From Henckelia pumila (taxonomy: Eukaryota; Streptophyta; Magnoliopsida; Lamiales; Gesneriaceae), in contig NW_027331831.1 in assembly GCF_033568475.1 (NCBI RefSeq), forward strand, positions 12,772,001-12,836,000: a stretch of 64,000 nucleotides of DNA. The letters run 5' to 3'. The notes below the pieces were generated by a model that did no database searches, was not told the origin of the DNA, and saw nothing but the letters and a program-made list of their open reading frames with translations. Made by a program: the position numbers and the translations under genes. This document shows positions 48,881-61,495 of the stretch, in pieces. The stretch's first letter is position 1. Each line of letters begins with the position of its first letter.

Positions 48881-50212
48881 GGGAAAAATTAGCATTTCGG
48901 TCCTGTATATTGGCTTCTTTTTGGTTTTGGTCTTGTATGTTGGCTTGTTTTGGAAAAGATCCTGTAACTCGGTTTTTTTGGAGTTAGTCATATATGTTGG
49001 CTTATTTTGGTTTTGGTCTTGTAAGTTGGTTTGTTTTTTGGTTTTTGTCCTGTATGTTATTATGTTTTGAAATTTAGAAGTTGATCTCTAATTATTTTTA
49101 TAATAAATATTTTTTATTCTTTCATGTTTTATCTGCTTATTGGTTTGAGATAATTACAACTAACTAATAAAAAAATATTTTTTTACGCTTAAACTTTTTT
49201 TAATCTAAATAATTTAATAAAATCTAAAATATGTTAATTTAATGTATTAAATGTAACATACTTTTGTTCTTTTAAAAATTAACAAACAAACATTCATTTA
49301 TATCGTTCTCAACTGTAACTTCGATTTTTTTATTTATTTGACACTAAGTGTCGCCCACTTAGCACCTATTACTGATCATATGGAATAAATAAGTTTCAAC
49401 CTAAATTAACAAAATTAGCTAAAAAACTAAAAATATATTTAAAGCATACTTTTGTTCTTTTAAAAAGTAACACACTAATATTTTTTTTATCGTTTTCAAT
49501 TATGGTTGACTGTTTTTGTTCTGCTTTTCTCGAAAGCAGAGCTTTTTAGGTATGTTTCACGTTTATCACGCTTAATCGTCACTTAAGCGTGCTTTTTAGA
49601 ACACTGCAAATAAGAAAAATCTTGCTGCTCCCTCCAGTTTTGGCGACGGAGGAAAAATACAAAAAAAAAAAAAAAAAAAAAAACCAAGTTATTTTACCTT
49701 TTAGAACAAAATTATTATTTTAAAAAATAATTAGAAGGTCAACATCTAAATTTTAAATCTAATTTATTTATTTATAAAATCATAAAAAAATATTTATTAT
49801 AAAAGCTTAAGCGGTGAAGTTGAAAAGTCAACATCTAAATTTTAAATTTAATTTATTATTTTAAAATAAAAAACATAGACGCTTCTTCTATCTTAACCGA
49901 GCTTAATTTGCTCAAAACCGTATCTTTTTCATGACCAAAATAAAAAAAAAAAAACAAAAAAAAAAACAAGTCAACTAATAGGACCAAATCCAAAAAAAAT
50001 CCAAATTAATGTACTTTTTTCCAAAACATGACTTTGTATAGGACCAAAACCAAAGAGTAAGCCAACTTATAGGACCAAAACCAAAACAATCAACATGTAG
50101 GCCTAAATCCAAAAAAAAAAACAGAGTTACGGGATCTTTTCCAAAAGAAGTCAATATACAGGACCAAAACCAAAAAAAAGCCAACATACAGGACTAAAAT
50201 GCTAATTTTCCC
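48881..50212. mobile_element. non-autonomous Mutator-like element with long inverted ends
   Basis: The left end GGGAAAAATTAGCATTTCGG pairs with the complement of the right end (GGGAAAATTAGCATTTTAG). Inverted similarity continues for roughly 170-200 bp. The 9-bp target duplication is ctaggtgat (48,872-48,880 and 50,213-50,221). Both arms are made of short tandem words like ttggttttggtcttgtatgt. The interior contains poly-A tracts and a hAT-like relic end near 49,560-49,606. No transposase. Confidence 0.92.
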
Positions 50213-50238
50213 CTAGGTGATGTGCACACAGAGTTTGT

Positions 50239-50695
50239 GTGCAAGATAATAAATTAATATTATGTAGTAATGTCATGAAATTACAGTATAATTAGTTAGT
50301 TATCACAATGTCGAATTTTCGATTAGAATATTTATTAGATTTCTAGCTAAAACTAAAAATTAAATTAAATTGAGCACAAAATTTTACCTCTACCATAAAA
50401 AAAATGGTGGATTTAAGAAGATGGTTGCGGTTAAAATAATGGGTTAAAAATTGCCTCGACGTGGTGTGTGCAAGATAATAAATTAATATCATGTAGTAAT
50501 GTTTTGAAATTACAGTATAATTAGTTAGTTTTCACAATGTCGACATATTTTCCGTATTTTTTATTAGAATATTTGTTATATTTCCAAAACTAAAAAATAA
50601 AATAAAATTGAAGACAAAATTTTACCCTTACCATAAAAAAAGGGTGGATTGAAGAAGATGGTTGCAGTTAAAAAGAATGGGTTGAAAACTGCCTC
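50239..50695 (+). repeat. ~225-bp tandem duplication
   Basis: The unit starting tgtgcaagataataaattaat at 50,239 recurs at 50,465. Both contain cagtataattagttagtt, caaaattttacc and aagaagatggttgc. No gene. Confidence 0.8.
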
Positions 50696-50699
50696 AATA

Positions 50700-51722
50700 A
50701 ATAAGATGAAAGAATGAGTGAAATTATAGTATAATTTGTTAATTTTCTCTCCTCTTTCATTATTTTAAAGGTTATTTCTGGAATTTCACATAGTAATACC
50801 AAAAGTATTTTTATACACTTCTCTTGCTTTATTAAATATTTTAGGCGAGTATTATCGGTGATATTTTTTTTATCTTGAAATATCTAGAAGTTTGAGGTAA
50901 ATTAAGAGGCAAAAATAACTCCTGTGATTATGTTTTTGGTTTTATATACATCATATTGCATTTATAAAGTTAAACATATATAATATTGTAATATAAGTGC
51001 AATCAATGAATAAACTATTTTGATATATTTTATTTATTATTAATGAAATTATTAACGTCATTTCGCACTATCACAATAAAAATAACTCATCATTTAAATT
51101 TTTTTAACAATATTTACACTTTTACAAAATTTTTATTCAATATAATATATGGATAAAAAACATCATCATATATGTTATTAAAAATAAGTTTCATAATTAA
51201 TATCCTAATAAAAACACATTTATTAGAGTGAAAATAAAAATAATATGTTATTTTTTTATCTCATTAAAGATAAAATTTTATTTGATTTCAAAACATCATA
51301 TTACATCGTAAAGTTAGCCTCATATACTATTGTAACATAAGTGCAATTAATAAATAAACTATTTTGATATATTTTTTTTACTATAAAAAATATAATGTGC
51401 CAATTCACTGCCTCTTAGTTTATTACACTAATTTACTTTCAATGACTTGATGGATTTAGCGTATTTCCTATGAATTTAAGACAACAAAATAAAAAATGTG
51501 AGAAGTAAAGTAGTTAGAAGAATAATATTTGGTTACAATATACTTATAAAAAAAATTGAAAACAATGATACGTCAAAACTGAATAGATATTTGATAATAA
51601 AAATACATTAGAGCATTTTGCTGAAATATAATTCTTAGTAATCTAAAAATAATAAACAGAAAAAATGATTAGATGTTTTATAATAAAAATATATTCTCAC
51701 TAATTAAAAGCGTTAAAAGAGA

Positions 51723-51766
<44 letters not shown>

Positions 51767-51773
51767 ATTACTT

Positions 51774-51820
<47 letters not shown>

Positions 51821-53619
51821 TACCTATAAAAATGTGAATAAAATAACAAAAACTAAAAGCGAATAAAATAACAAAAATTTGTGTTGTGGATTTTGTACTT
51901 TGTCCTTAAATTATATATAGTTTTGATCAATTTCATGGACATCGTCTTTATGATTCTTAGAAAATCTTTTAAAAAATGATATATAAAAGTGAATATATGT
52001 TTGACAAGCAAAAAAGTTTTTTTCATTGAAATTATGAAGAAAAAAAATGTGTATTTAATCTATTCTATCTATAAAAATGTGGATAGAAGTAAAAAATTTC
52101 ATTAGAAAATATTTAAGATTCAAGCATAAGACATTTAACAGCTATTAGAAACTTAATACATCTAATCTAAAAAAATAAAACAAATACATTATTTGAAATT
52201 TTAATTATTGCTAATTTTATTTTTATTATAAAATGTGAATAAATTTAAATTTATTTTATATTATATCTAATAAACTAATACGTTGTTCACGTGCGAGCTA
52301 GGCATGTGCTTCTTACTAATATCATATAAATGGTCTTAATTGTATTGAAAAAATAATGGTGAATGAATAAGAAACAACATAGTTATAAGTGCATAAGCAA
52401 TTAGTTTATAAATTTATTTCTCCAACTAAAAACATAAGACAAACCCAATTTTTTTTAAGAGATTTCCAATAAAAACAACTAAAATATGAATTTCAAACAA
52501 ACTATAAATCTAAATCCTTCAATCAATGTATAGTGAGAAAGATGCCTCACTGCACACTTTCCACTCCAGGAAGCAATGCATGACTGAATCCCACACCCCG
52601 AGAGTTCGCTTCGATCCATGTACTCTGTTCTATACACCAAAAAATTTTGCTCGTGACTTATTAAATCAAACATGAGATGAGAAATTACTTGTAAATTGTA
52701 AATATAAAATCACATACGATAGAGGCATAAATATATCGACTAGAAAGAAGCAAGAGATGGAATAATAAGAGTGCACGTGGATTAAGAAGATAGAAGAGAA
52801 AAATGTGCTTTTACAAAAAAAAAAAAACAAAAAAAAAAAACAAAAAAAGTACTTTTAAAAACCAACTTAGATAATAGAGGGGGTGCAATTTTGATATAAT
52901 AATAAAATTATATCAGATAATAGATGAGGTGCAGTTTTGATATCGACAATTTGTCATTTATCAATATCAATGACTGAGTATTTTTTAAGGCTGAAATTGT
53001 AATTTGACATTGGTGTCATATTGATGGATAAAGTTGGTTAGTATAGATATTTCATGCTTTATATATAGTATGAAGTATATAGTATCTACATATTATTTTT
53101 TGGCAAGATTTATTATAACAACGTAAAATATTCGCTTATGTTTTTTGTTTTTTTGTTTTAGCAAAACAACATGTTTTTTTAAGAGAGCAAAAGAACTTGT
53201 AACATCCAAAAATATCAATTGTCTTGCTTCAAAAAAAAATCAAAATTAAAATCAATTGTCTTGAAGGAAATTGGAAGAAATCTACTCTAACTTGAACAAA
53301 TAAAGAGAGAACGTGACAATAGCCGAAGAGGTGTGTTGCCGTTCTTGATTTTAGAATTAAAATGAACCATCATCATTATATTAACGTCCCTAGTTAATTT
53401 GTATTTGTGAATTTATGAACTCGAATGGGGGCACCCATTGTTCAAAATCTAGTGAAAAGGAGAGTTTACAGACAAGAAGAGGTTGAATCAAAGATTCATG
53501 AGACAAAAATAATTTACCAGATTTTGCCGTTACAAAACTTTTTGAGGTTAGTCTCACTAAATTGTCGCGTGGGTAATTTAATTGGGTTTATCAAGTTATA
53601 AAGTGCAATTTTCTGGAAA
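50700..53619. other. AT-rich spacer
   Basis: No supported gene. It contains a TA/TATG microsatellite (51,725-51,812), A-rich tracts at 52,818-52,850, and a small GC-richer island at 52,520-52,650 without a recognisable product. Confidence 0.4.
51725..51812. repeat. (TA)n and (TATG)n microsatellites
   Basis: A TA run, six GTAT units, a short unique piece and a second, longer TA run. Confidence 0.9.
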
Positions 53620-53809
53620 AAAATAATAAACGGAACTCCATTATTGATTACCAAATAGGCAAATGATGACATTGCCATAACCTACAAACTAATGATCATA
53701 TAGGAGCTTGAGTTGAAAGAGGAGCAAACCAAGAAGGTTCAAAAACCTCCTATGCAATAACCAAAAAGTTGAAGAGAACCACAAAATCAAAATGCAGAAG
53801 CAATCCCAT

Positions 53810-56800
53810 TCAGTCTTTCGGTTTCATTCCGCAGTCTGTTTGTTCTCTGGAAGTGCTTGCAGAGCTGGCCTCGTTGTCGCCTGTATCATCCGATGACTCA
53901 ACCATGTCAAGGCAAGTTTCGATTTCAAATCTACATCACAACAAGAAATAATAATGCATAATAACACGGGGTGGGGTGGGGGGGTTGCGATCACACACCT
54001 TATTGCCATTTTCATCTTCGCTCGATTTATTTGTGATCTGTAGTCTCTCTTTCAACATCTTGGTCAGCTTTCTCATACTGAAATCATTCAAATCCATGCT
54101 CTTCTCTGCAATGTCTTTAGCTATTTTTACTCTCTCTTTTTTAAGAACCAATTTACTTCTCATACTGAAATCATTCAAATCCATGCTCTTCTCTGCAATG
54201 TCTTTAGCTATTTTTACTCTCTCTTTTTTAAGAACCAGTTTACTACCGCAACTGCCAATGTTTTCTTTGTTATCCGAAACATCAGCAATCTTTTTCTTTG
54301 TAGCAGATGGCTTGCTTGCAGATTTCTTGGTTGGTGTCAAAGACTTTAGTGGCATGGAACTGCCTAGTTCAAATTCTATGCCAGAGGTATTGATTTCTTT
54401 TAGGAAATCAGCAGCATTCAGTACAGGAGAATGAACTGTTGCAGCACCCTCTAAACCACCAAAATGTTTGATTGGGGAATTCTTTATGTCAACTGCATCT
54501 GAAGAAGGTGAGTCAGCTTTTTCACTTGCTTCAGGTAGTAGATTTTCAAATTCATGGCATAAAATTTGTCCGCATTCTGTTTCTTCAATCGGGTTCGACT
54601 CCTTTTCATCTCCTGTATCATCCTGCCTTTCCTCGACTGCAAATTTGTAAGATATGTAAAACAACTTGTGTCGCCACAAAATGCAACATTATAATACCCC
54701 GCATGTCCAATCCTAATATATAAATCACAATCTCATGTTCAAAAACAAGTAAAGTATACCGTTGATTTCATGGAAGTCAGCATTCAGACGAAGAGGAGAA
54801 TCAACAGCTGCACTCTTCGAGCAATTGAGCTGACAGTTTATGCTGGCAAGTACACTCTCAGATACCTCCTCCTCAGCAGCTATTTTGTCTCTCACCAGCT
54901 CTTCTTCACTGGCTTGTTGCACTTCATTATCCACTTCACTAGTCGGGTTCGTTTCATTTTCTTTTCCTACCTCATCTTGCTTCACATCATCTGCAAATTC
55001 TTCAGACATGAAATTGTATGTAGTGACACATATGAAGTTGAACTACTCAATTGCAAAATTATAAATATATATATTTTTAGCTAGTAATATTCGAGGAATG
55101 GCATACCATCGCCATCTTCAAAGTCATTGTTCTCATTCAGTGTCGTTGCCACATTTACACCGATAGAAGGTTCTGTTTCATTGGCTCTCTCCGCATTCAG
55201 CGCTGATCCTGTCTCATATAGGGCGCTTGATTGTTCAACTCCAGCATCAATACACAGATCAATCTCAGGGTTAGGTTCATCAGTTTCAGATTGCTGGCTT
55301 AGTATCTCTTCCACATTGCTCTCGTTAAGTGTCATAGAAGGTTCTGTTTCATCGGTTCTCTCCCCATTCAGTTCCAATCCTGTCTCATACAGGACGTTCG
55401 ACTGTTCAACTCCAGCATCTATACACAGATCCATCTCAGGGTTAGGTTCATCAGTTTCAGATTGCTGGCTCAGTGTCTCTTCCACATTGCTCTCATCCAG
55501 TGTCATTGCGACATTTCCACCATTAGAAGTTTCTGTTTCATCGGCTCTGTCCCCATCCAGCTCTGATCCTGTCTCACAATGGACGCTTAGTTGTTCATCT
55601 CCTGCATCAATACACTGATCCATCTCCAGGTTATGATCATCAAGTTCAGAGTTCTGGCTCAGTTTCTCTTCTACATTGCTTTCTAGTTTGCTTTCATCAT
55701 TTTCATCTGGTATATCTTGTTTTCCACCTGAAGAAACTTCTGTACCATCCATTTTCTTAAAATTCTCCTCCAAGGATGTTTCTACTTCGACCCCTGCAAG
55801 ATTAACACATTATTGTCAGTTGTCACTAAACTCGAGGTACTCATTAAAAAAAAGAGAGAACTTGAGAAACCAGAAAGATCCAAAAATACCAGTAATTTCT
55901 GAGACTTCATGCACACCAATTGAGACCTCTTTCACGTTCATCTCCACGTTTTTATCTTCTTCTTTAATAAACAAATCACTCCTCAAAATCTCAGGCTTTT
56001 CATTCTTCACCTCACTCGATATCTCCACATTCTTCTCTGCCAACCTTGCTGATCGACGAGTGCTGTTATAAACTCGCCTAGCCTCGCTCTCCTTATTCAA
56101 TCCCCTTCTCCGACTGGTAACTTCCAATGCTACTGGAGTCAATGGAACACCCTTCTTTTCGTCCTCTTCTGCGCATTCCTTAAACTGTGACTCCATTTTC
56201 CTTAAAGCGGAGGTAACTGGAACCCTCCTTCTCGAAGGTTGGGCCGCCACTGCTGGAGTTTCGGTTGCGTCCGCTCTTGATTCCTCCTTGTTTTTGGCAT
56301 GAGTTTTTCTAGCTGTTCCCCGTGTCCTAGTCATTGGTCCCAAAGTTTGGGGCTCTTCTTTTGCAATAGTTCTCTGGCGTGTAGTCCTCCCACCAGTTGG
56401 AGGAACATATGGAGATGTTACCTCTGATTTTGCAGGGGATTCAATTGATGATTGAGCTGATTCGGATTCATTGGGTTGTGACATCTCCTCAATCCCTTCA
56501 ACCTTTTCAGAAAACGGATTTAATCCAAGAATAAACAGCTAGGAACATGAAATAAACTGGACCGACACTGACAAGTTTCGGTGAATCACACGTTCTCTCA
56601 ATTCTCCACCACATATACATTTTATTCATTGATATGATAAATGCGAGATAACAGATTATTACTCCCAGCTGAAATGATTTTTATATCTTATTTCAACAGC
56701 AATTACTAATAATTACATGATAATAGAAACGAACACAGATGTAATCTTCGATCTTACATCCAACAACATATAGAAAGGAAAAAAAAAACAGAACAAAAGA

Positions 56801-56991
56801 CAAGCCCTACGTGAATCTGGAGGATAATTTAAGCTGTTACATACCAAAAAATGAATGAATCAAACAACAAAACTTACAAACTTCAGAGATTTGAGAGCGT
56901 CTGCCATAGCTACATTGGTGATGTTGGCAGGAATGTTATTCCTCTTGCACAGAGATTGCAACTCCCTCCTCGTAAGACTCTGAAATTCCAT
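53810..56991 (-). CDS. acidic plant-specific protein with SAP-like N-terminus, copy 2
   Basis: Inferred exons on the minus strand are 56,878-56,991, 55,890-56,502, 55,107-55,793, 54,760-54,999, 53,999-54,636 and a terminal exon 53,810-53,930. Exon 1 (MEFQSLTRRELQSLCKRNNI then PANITNVAMADAL) is SAP-like. Exon 2 keeps the basic TGGRTTRQ, SRRRVP and TRRSARLAEK motifs. Exon 3 has three tandem acidic repeats of about 57-70 residues where copy 1 has one. The fifth exon contains an 87-bp tandem duplication of the SKLVLKKERVKIAKD block. If the last donor is AAG/GT the protein stops at once after entering exon 6. If the next GT (two bases on) is used it gains 39 residues rich in Ser/Thr/Asp and totals 804. 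Function unknown; a nuclear role is inferred. Confidence 0.75.
54071..54244 (-). repeat. 87-bp in-frame tandem duplication
   Basis: Units 54,071-54,157 and 54,158-54,244 differ at one base. Each encodes 29 residues beginning SKLVLKKERVKIAKD. Copy 1 has a single SKLVL unit. Confidence 0.95.
55107..55680 (-). repeat. three acidic repeats in exon 3 of copy 2
   Basis: Units begin at 55,680, 55,491 and 55,320 (minus strand), each with SNVEE-LSQ-SE followed by CIDAG-EQ and ETG. Spacings are 189 and 171 bp, both multiples of three. Copy 1 has one unit. Confidence 0.92.
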
Positions 56992-57080
56992 TGCTTGAAA
57001 ATGACGATTTCTCGCAGATCTTGAAAGCTGATGGGGTGAATTTTTTGGGGCCTTCTCTGACAAGGTGCGAGACTTAAGGA

Positions 57081-57094
57081 TCGTATTTATAGCC
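57081..57094 (-). promoter_or_regulatory. TATA box of copy 2
   Basis: GGCTATAAATACGA on the minus strand, 90-103 bases upstream of the start codon. TGGGCC motifs lie further upstream at 57,155-57,205. Confidence 0.75.
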
Positions 57095-57823
57095 TGCGCG
57101 CTGGTGAAGCAGACCTAGAAAATATGGCCGTTGAAGCTCAGATTTCAAATTTGAATTTAATGGACCGGGCCATATTGAAATGGGCCCAAATTGGGCCCAA
57201 GAAGCTACAAAATTGTTCTCGACTTCTTCTGGCGTGTTTTGCACGGTTTAATAGAATAAACTTAAATATAATAAACTTAAATAGTGAGTAATCAATCATG
57301 ATTTTTTCAAGAAAGTGTCTGGTAATTATTTTGGCTCTTCATCTAATTCAATCTTAAAATATTGTTCGCAAAAATTTTCCATTGAATCTGTGTTGGCTTG
57401 CAAGAATATGTTTTTGACACCCTCGATAACAGATTCTAGTTTTTTGTACTAGTTCAATATTGCTTTTTCGAGATTGAAATAAATTAGCGTAGATTCTTCA
57501 ACTTTTAGAAATTGTTGATTTCAATTCTCACTGACTTGCCACTTGCCAGTCAAATTCCAATTAAATTGCATCTAAAACTAAAAAAAAAAAAAAAAAAATT
57601 AGAATCGACGACTGAATCAAATCTCGCAACATGATCTAGTATATCATAAACATGTTATATCTCGATCATCACGAACACATACCAAACTGCCAAAGTAAAT
57701 AGATGAATAATGTCTTGTAATATCCATTCACACAAACATGGACTTTGCATCAAATTTTGATTTAAGTGAGGTTTCTAATTGTTTCCATCACATATACAAA
57801 ATAATCTATTGCTCTTCAAATTT

Positions 57824-58914
57824 TTACCATCCATTCCCATCTTGTCTGTCATATTCAACTGCGGCCTGATGGTCATAAGGAATTTTAGCAGCAGCTTTGT
57901 TATCCTGCAACTTGCAAGCCAACCAGGCCAACCCCTCATTCAACCCCTCTCCCTTCACAGCACAAGTCGCCTGTATATGCCATTTTCTGTCTTTGACTTC
58001 ATAGAGACCTAACCCCTCGCAAACTTCAGTCGGCGTCATCGCTCCTTCCTGAACCCAAAAAATAAATGGGAAATTACATTTCGTCATCATTTTTGATGCC
58101 ACATAGCATTCCGATGGTAAATCATGACTTACTATGTCTTGCTTGTTTGCAAAGACCAATATAACAGCATTAACCATGTATGGATGTGAGATGATGGCCT
58201 GAGAATTAAATCAATATTGAAACAAGCTAGTCATGAGAAGAGATCAGATGTTGAGAAAAGAATACAAATGCTAAATGTCAAAAAATATTTAACCTGAAAC
58301 CTTTCCTTTGCCCACCCAATTCTCTCCCTATCAGCAGAGTCTACAACATATATCTGACATAAAACAACAAACAAACAACCAATCACTTCAAAAACAAATC
58401 AATGTACACACCAAATAATAAAAATATTGGCCTTATTAATTAATTTACCAGGGCCACAGTGTTGATAAAGAAGTGTCTCCAAATCGACCTTGTTCTGTCA
58501 GCTCCACCCATATCCCATATCGTGAACGTTATATCCCGATATCGTACCTCCTCCACGTTGAAACCAACTGTAGGAATGTCCGGCGGAGCCACTCCGGTGT
58601 GAAGCTTATACAGAACAGTTGTCTTGCCACCACAAGCCAGCCCATGCATCACGATCTATATATATTCCCCCAACCATTTTGAAAACATCAATCCAACAAA
58701 TTAAGTTGACCAAAATGTATTCACAAAATGAATCAGTAATATATATATCCATCGATATATACAGAGTTCTTGATTCGAAACAAACACTTTCATATATATA
58801 TATATAACTCAACCTGAAACAATTCAATGGGGATAGCTAGCTAGTTTTAAAAATTACCCGAATCTGAGATTCGCCAAAGAGATTATCATAGAACTTGCCA
58901 AAGGCTTGTCCCAT
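57824..58914 (-). CDS. ARF-family small GTPase lacking the switch-II glutamine
   Basis: Exons on the minus strand are 58,858-58,914, 58,449-58,655, 58,294-58,353, 58,133-58,198 and 57,824-58,048, all GT/AG, 204 residues. It begins MGQAFGKFYDNLFG, with Gly2 available for N-myristoylation and an amphipathic helix, as in ARFs that act on Golgi or endosomal membranes. The P-loop is GLACGGKTT (usual GLDAAGKTT), switch I PTVGFNVEEV, then WDMGGADR where ARFs have WDVGGQDK, so the catalytic Gln is Ala. VVDSADRER, NKQD and TCA motifs are present. The C-terminus runs about 23 residues beyond ordinary ARFs (181 aa). Reading frame and splice sites are intact. It is a divergent ARF, not clearly ARL or SAR1. 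GTP hydrolysis is expected to be weak. Confidence 0.9.
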
Positions 58915-61099
58915 TATAATATTCCAGCTGAATGATCAATTCATTATTTCAATAAACAAAGTTTGGAAGGAATTAAAAAGAAGCTGCAGAAGTTGATTTG
59001 GCTAGCAAATAGAAATACTTAAGCAGGAAGAAATCTGAATTAATTTTGAAATACATTTGGGTCCACTACTATCACTCACTGCGCTCTATTCCCATACAAA
59101 TGGAATAATCAACATACAAAATAAATAAATAAATACAAAGGTCCAGTTTTTTATGCCTCAGGAAAAATTGATCCGATAGTATATGATCCATATGTAATAA
59201 CCCAACTGTACCATCTACCTCATTAACCAGTAAAAAAGATAAAACTGAAAAAAATTAATTACCATTGATTTCTTTTACATTTATTATAGTAATATATCCA
59301 CATCTCTTATTTCTTACAAAATTTGAAAAATATTAGACCGAATATGGATTCATCACTAATTATTCGTGGGCTGATTGCATCTTTCCAGACCTTGCACGTC
59401 TAAAAATCAGGTAAATGTGTCAGCGTTAGTATGCTATTGGTTTTGCTAACCGAATGAAAAATAGATATAAAAAAAACTTATCTTATAATCCAACTAGTTG
59501 ATTTCGAAAGGACCTCATTCCACATGAGTCAGAAGCCCATTGTTTTATGTGGAGGTTAAATCGAGGGATGTGCGACTATAAAGTTAATGTCATCTTGATA
59601 AATTAAAAAAACATCTAATGGCTAAAAAAATAAAGATAAGGTCATATGAAATGACTAATTTGCCTAATAATTTTTTGATTTGTTGTGAATTAAGTTAGGA
59701 TATAATTTTATCTCAAACTTCATCAATTAATTGAAAGTTAATTAATTAAAGGGTTTTTATTATAATAAAATAGTAATATATTATAAGGTTGAAGTTCTTA
59801 GTGGTCCGACCCGATTACACCAAATAATTTTTACAAAATACATATGTATACTTAAAATTAATAATATTTTATTTAATAAAAAAACTTAAATTTATAATTT
59901 ACACATAATTATCATATATCATCTACTTTCGAAATTTCACGTATTGTTTGAACAAATTGAAAGTTAAAAAATACACATGTTATCTTTGCAAATTACATAT
60001 TTAATATAATTCCATGATTGCTATCTAAATGATAATTAAAAACTATATAAAATACTCATTCTTTTTTGTTTTAATGAAACACATGCATCCAGTACTAATA
60101 AATAATTTTAGAACTTGACTAGAGAACGTGGCACCAAGAGATTGGTAAAAATGTGTTATCCCCACGTATTATTATTTATTTTAAAAAAATAACAAAAAAA
60201 TAATGCATTGGCATTAACGTTTTTTTTAGGGATGGAGCTGATTGGAGCACATAGTCAACCAAGAGAGGTTTTTTACTTGCATGTATACTTTTGTTTTATA
60301 GTATATTATTCACCAGATAATTGTATCTTTCCAATTAATTCATTCATCCACTCAAAATGTTAAGTCTTGTTAATTATGATATTATTAAATAATAATTGTC
60401 GGGATCTAACACCAGCTCTTATCTCGTTTACTCTTTCTGTCTTACTCAAATGATTTGTATTTATTTTCGCACAAATTAAAAAAGCGTTTGAAAATGTAAA
60501 CTTTATAAATCAATATATCTTTGGCTCTTATTCAATAAAAATTTTATAAAGGTAAAAAAAAATTGTATAATTTATTAATAATATTAATATAATTGGGATA
60601 AACTGGTAAAATAGTTTGAAAGAGAACACTGAATATAAAAATTGAACTAACAGGGTGAATGAAATGCAACCTAAAGTGACGGAATTAAGGGAATATTGTT
60701 TAAAAAAATTTTATTGATTCCAGACTTTCATTAAATGGAAAAAAAAAAAAAAGAAAAAAAAAGAACACAATAAATTAATTGATATCGCTACGTTTCTTTT
60801 ATTTTTATTTTTTTTCACATTTTTTTCTTTTTCTCTGTCTTCTTCTTTCAATAGCTATTAGCAGATTCAGTGTAACCCAGTAAAGTCAAATCTTACAAAC
60901 GAAGCATTTCATATTCTCATATATCTAAATAATCTAATCTAATTATATCTAATATTTTATATAAAAGTGAATAAAACTCTCAATAATATATTTATTTTTG
61001 TGTCTTTGACATTTTTAATTCATGATACTTCTCATTGATGATTGGACTTTCGCTCTTGGGTATTCTGGATAACTTCAAATTAACCAACATATTATACTC
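58915..61099. other. ARF upstream region and AT-rich spacer
   Basis: The first ~130 bases upstream of the ARF start are shared with the relic near 63.6 kb. No clear TATA box. The rest is AT-rich without supported genes. Confidence 0.4.
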
Positions 61100-61102
61100 T
61101 TA

Positions 61103-61495
61103 GACTACGTTTACTTGGAGTGATTATCATGTGATAAGACTATTAATAATAATTCATCTCATGTTTACTTAAAAATTAACAAAAATTTCTAAACTTAAGG
61201 CCCGTTAATAATTAGATTTGAGCATGATTTGTAATCCTCAATTTCATTAAGGATTAATAATCTATGGCTTATATAAATGGAAAAAAAATTAGAAAACTCC
61301 AAATATACCCTTTTTATAATCTTTTCTATCATATTTAAAAGGCAAAATTGTGAATTTTTGTTTAATCACAATTGTAATCAATCACAGTAAATAAATTATT
61401 ATTTATCCATAACACTCTATATCATATCTAATTAGTTTACTAATCATCTTATAAATTATATCTTCACAATCCTATCAACATAAGTAAACGCAACC
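61103..61495. mobile_element. Tourist-like MITE
   Basis: The ends are GACTACGTTTACTT and, on the complement, GGTTGCGTTTACTT, flanked by the 3-bp repeat TTA (61,100-61,102 and 61,496-61,498), the PIF/Harbinger target. The left end continues gagtgattatcatgtgat, shared with the right part of the element at 62,404. Confidence 0.75.

Larger units (their letters stand above)
53620..57790. repeat. segmental duplication, copy 2
   Basis: Partner of 15,318-19,250. The similarity stops at about the 3' end of the ARF gene (57,824), so the ARF gene itself is not seen beside copy 1. Confidence 0.85.

Noticed and set aside
52479-52673. Minus-strand 64-residue reading frame over a GC-richer island
   Set aside because: No recognised motif, no splice partners, and no paralogue. 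It may be a gene relic but I cannot support a product.
54840-56071. Several plus-strand Ser-rich frames over the copy 2 gene (and similar ones at 15,681-17,249)
   Set aside because: They are the complement of Glu/Asp-rich exons, which always give Ser/Leu-rich frames.
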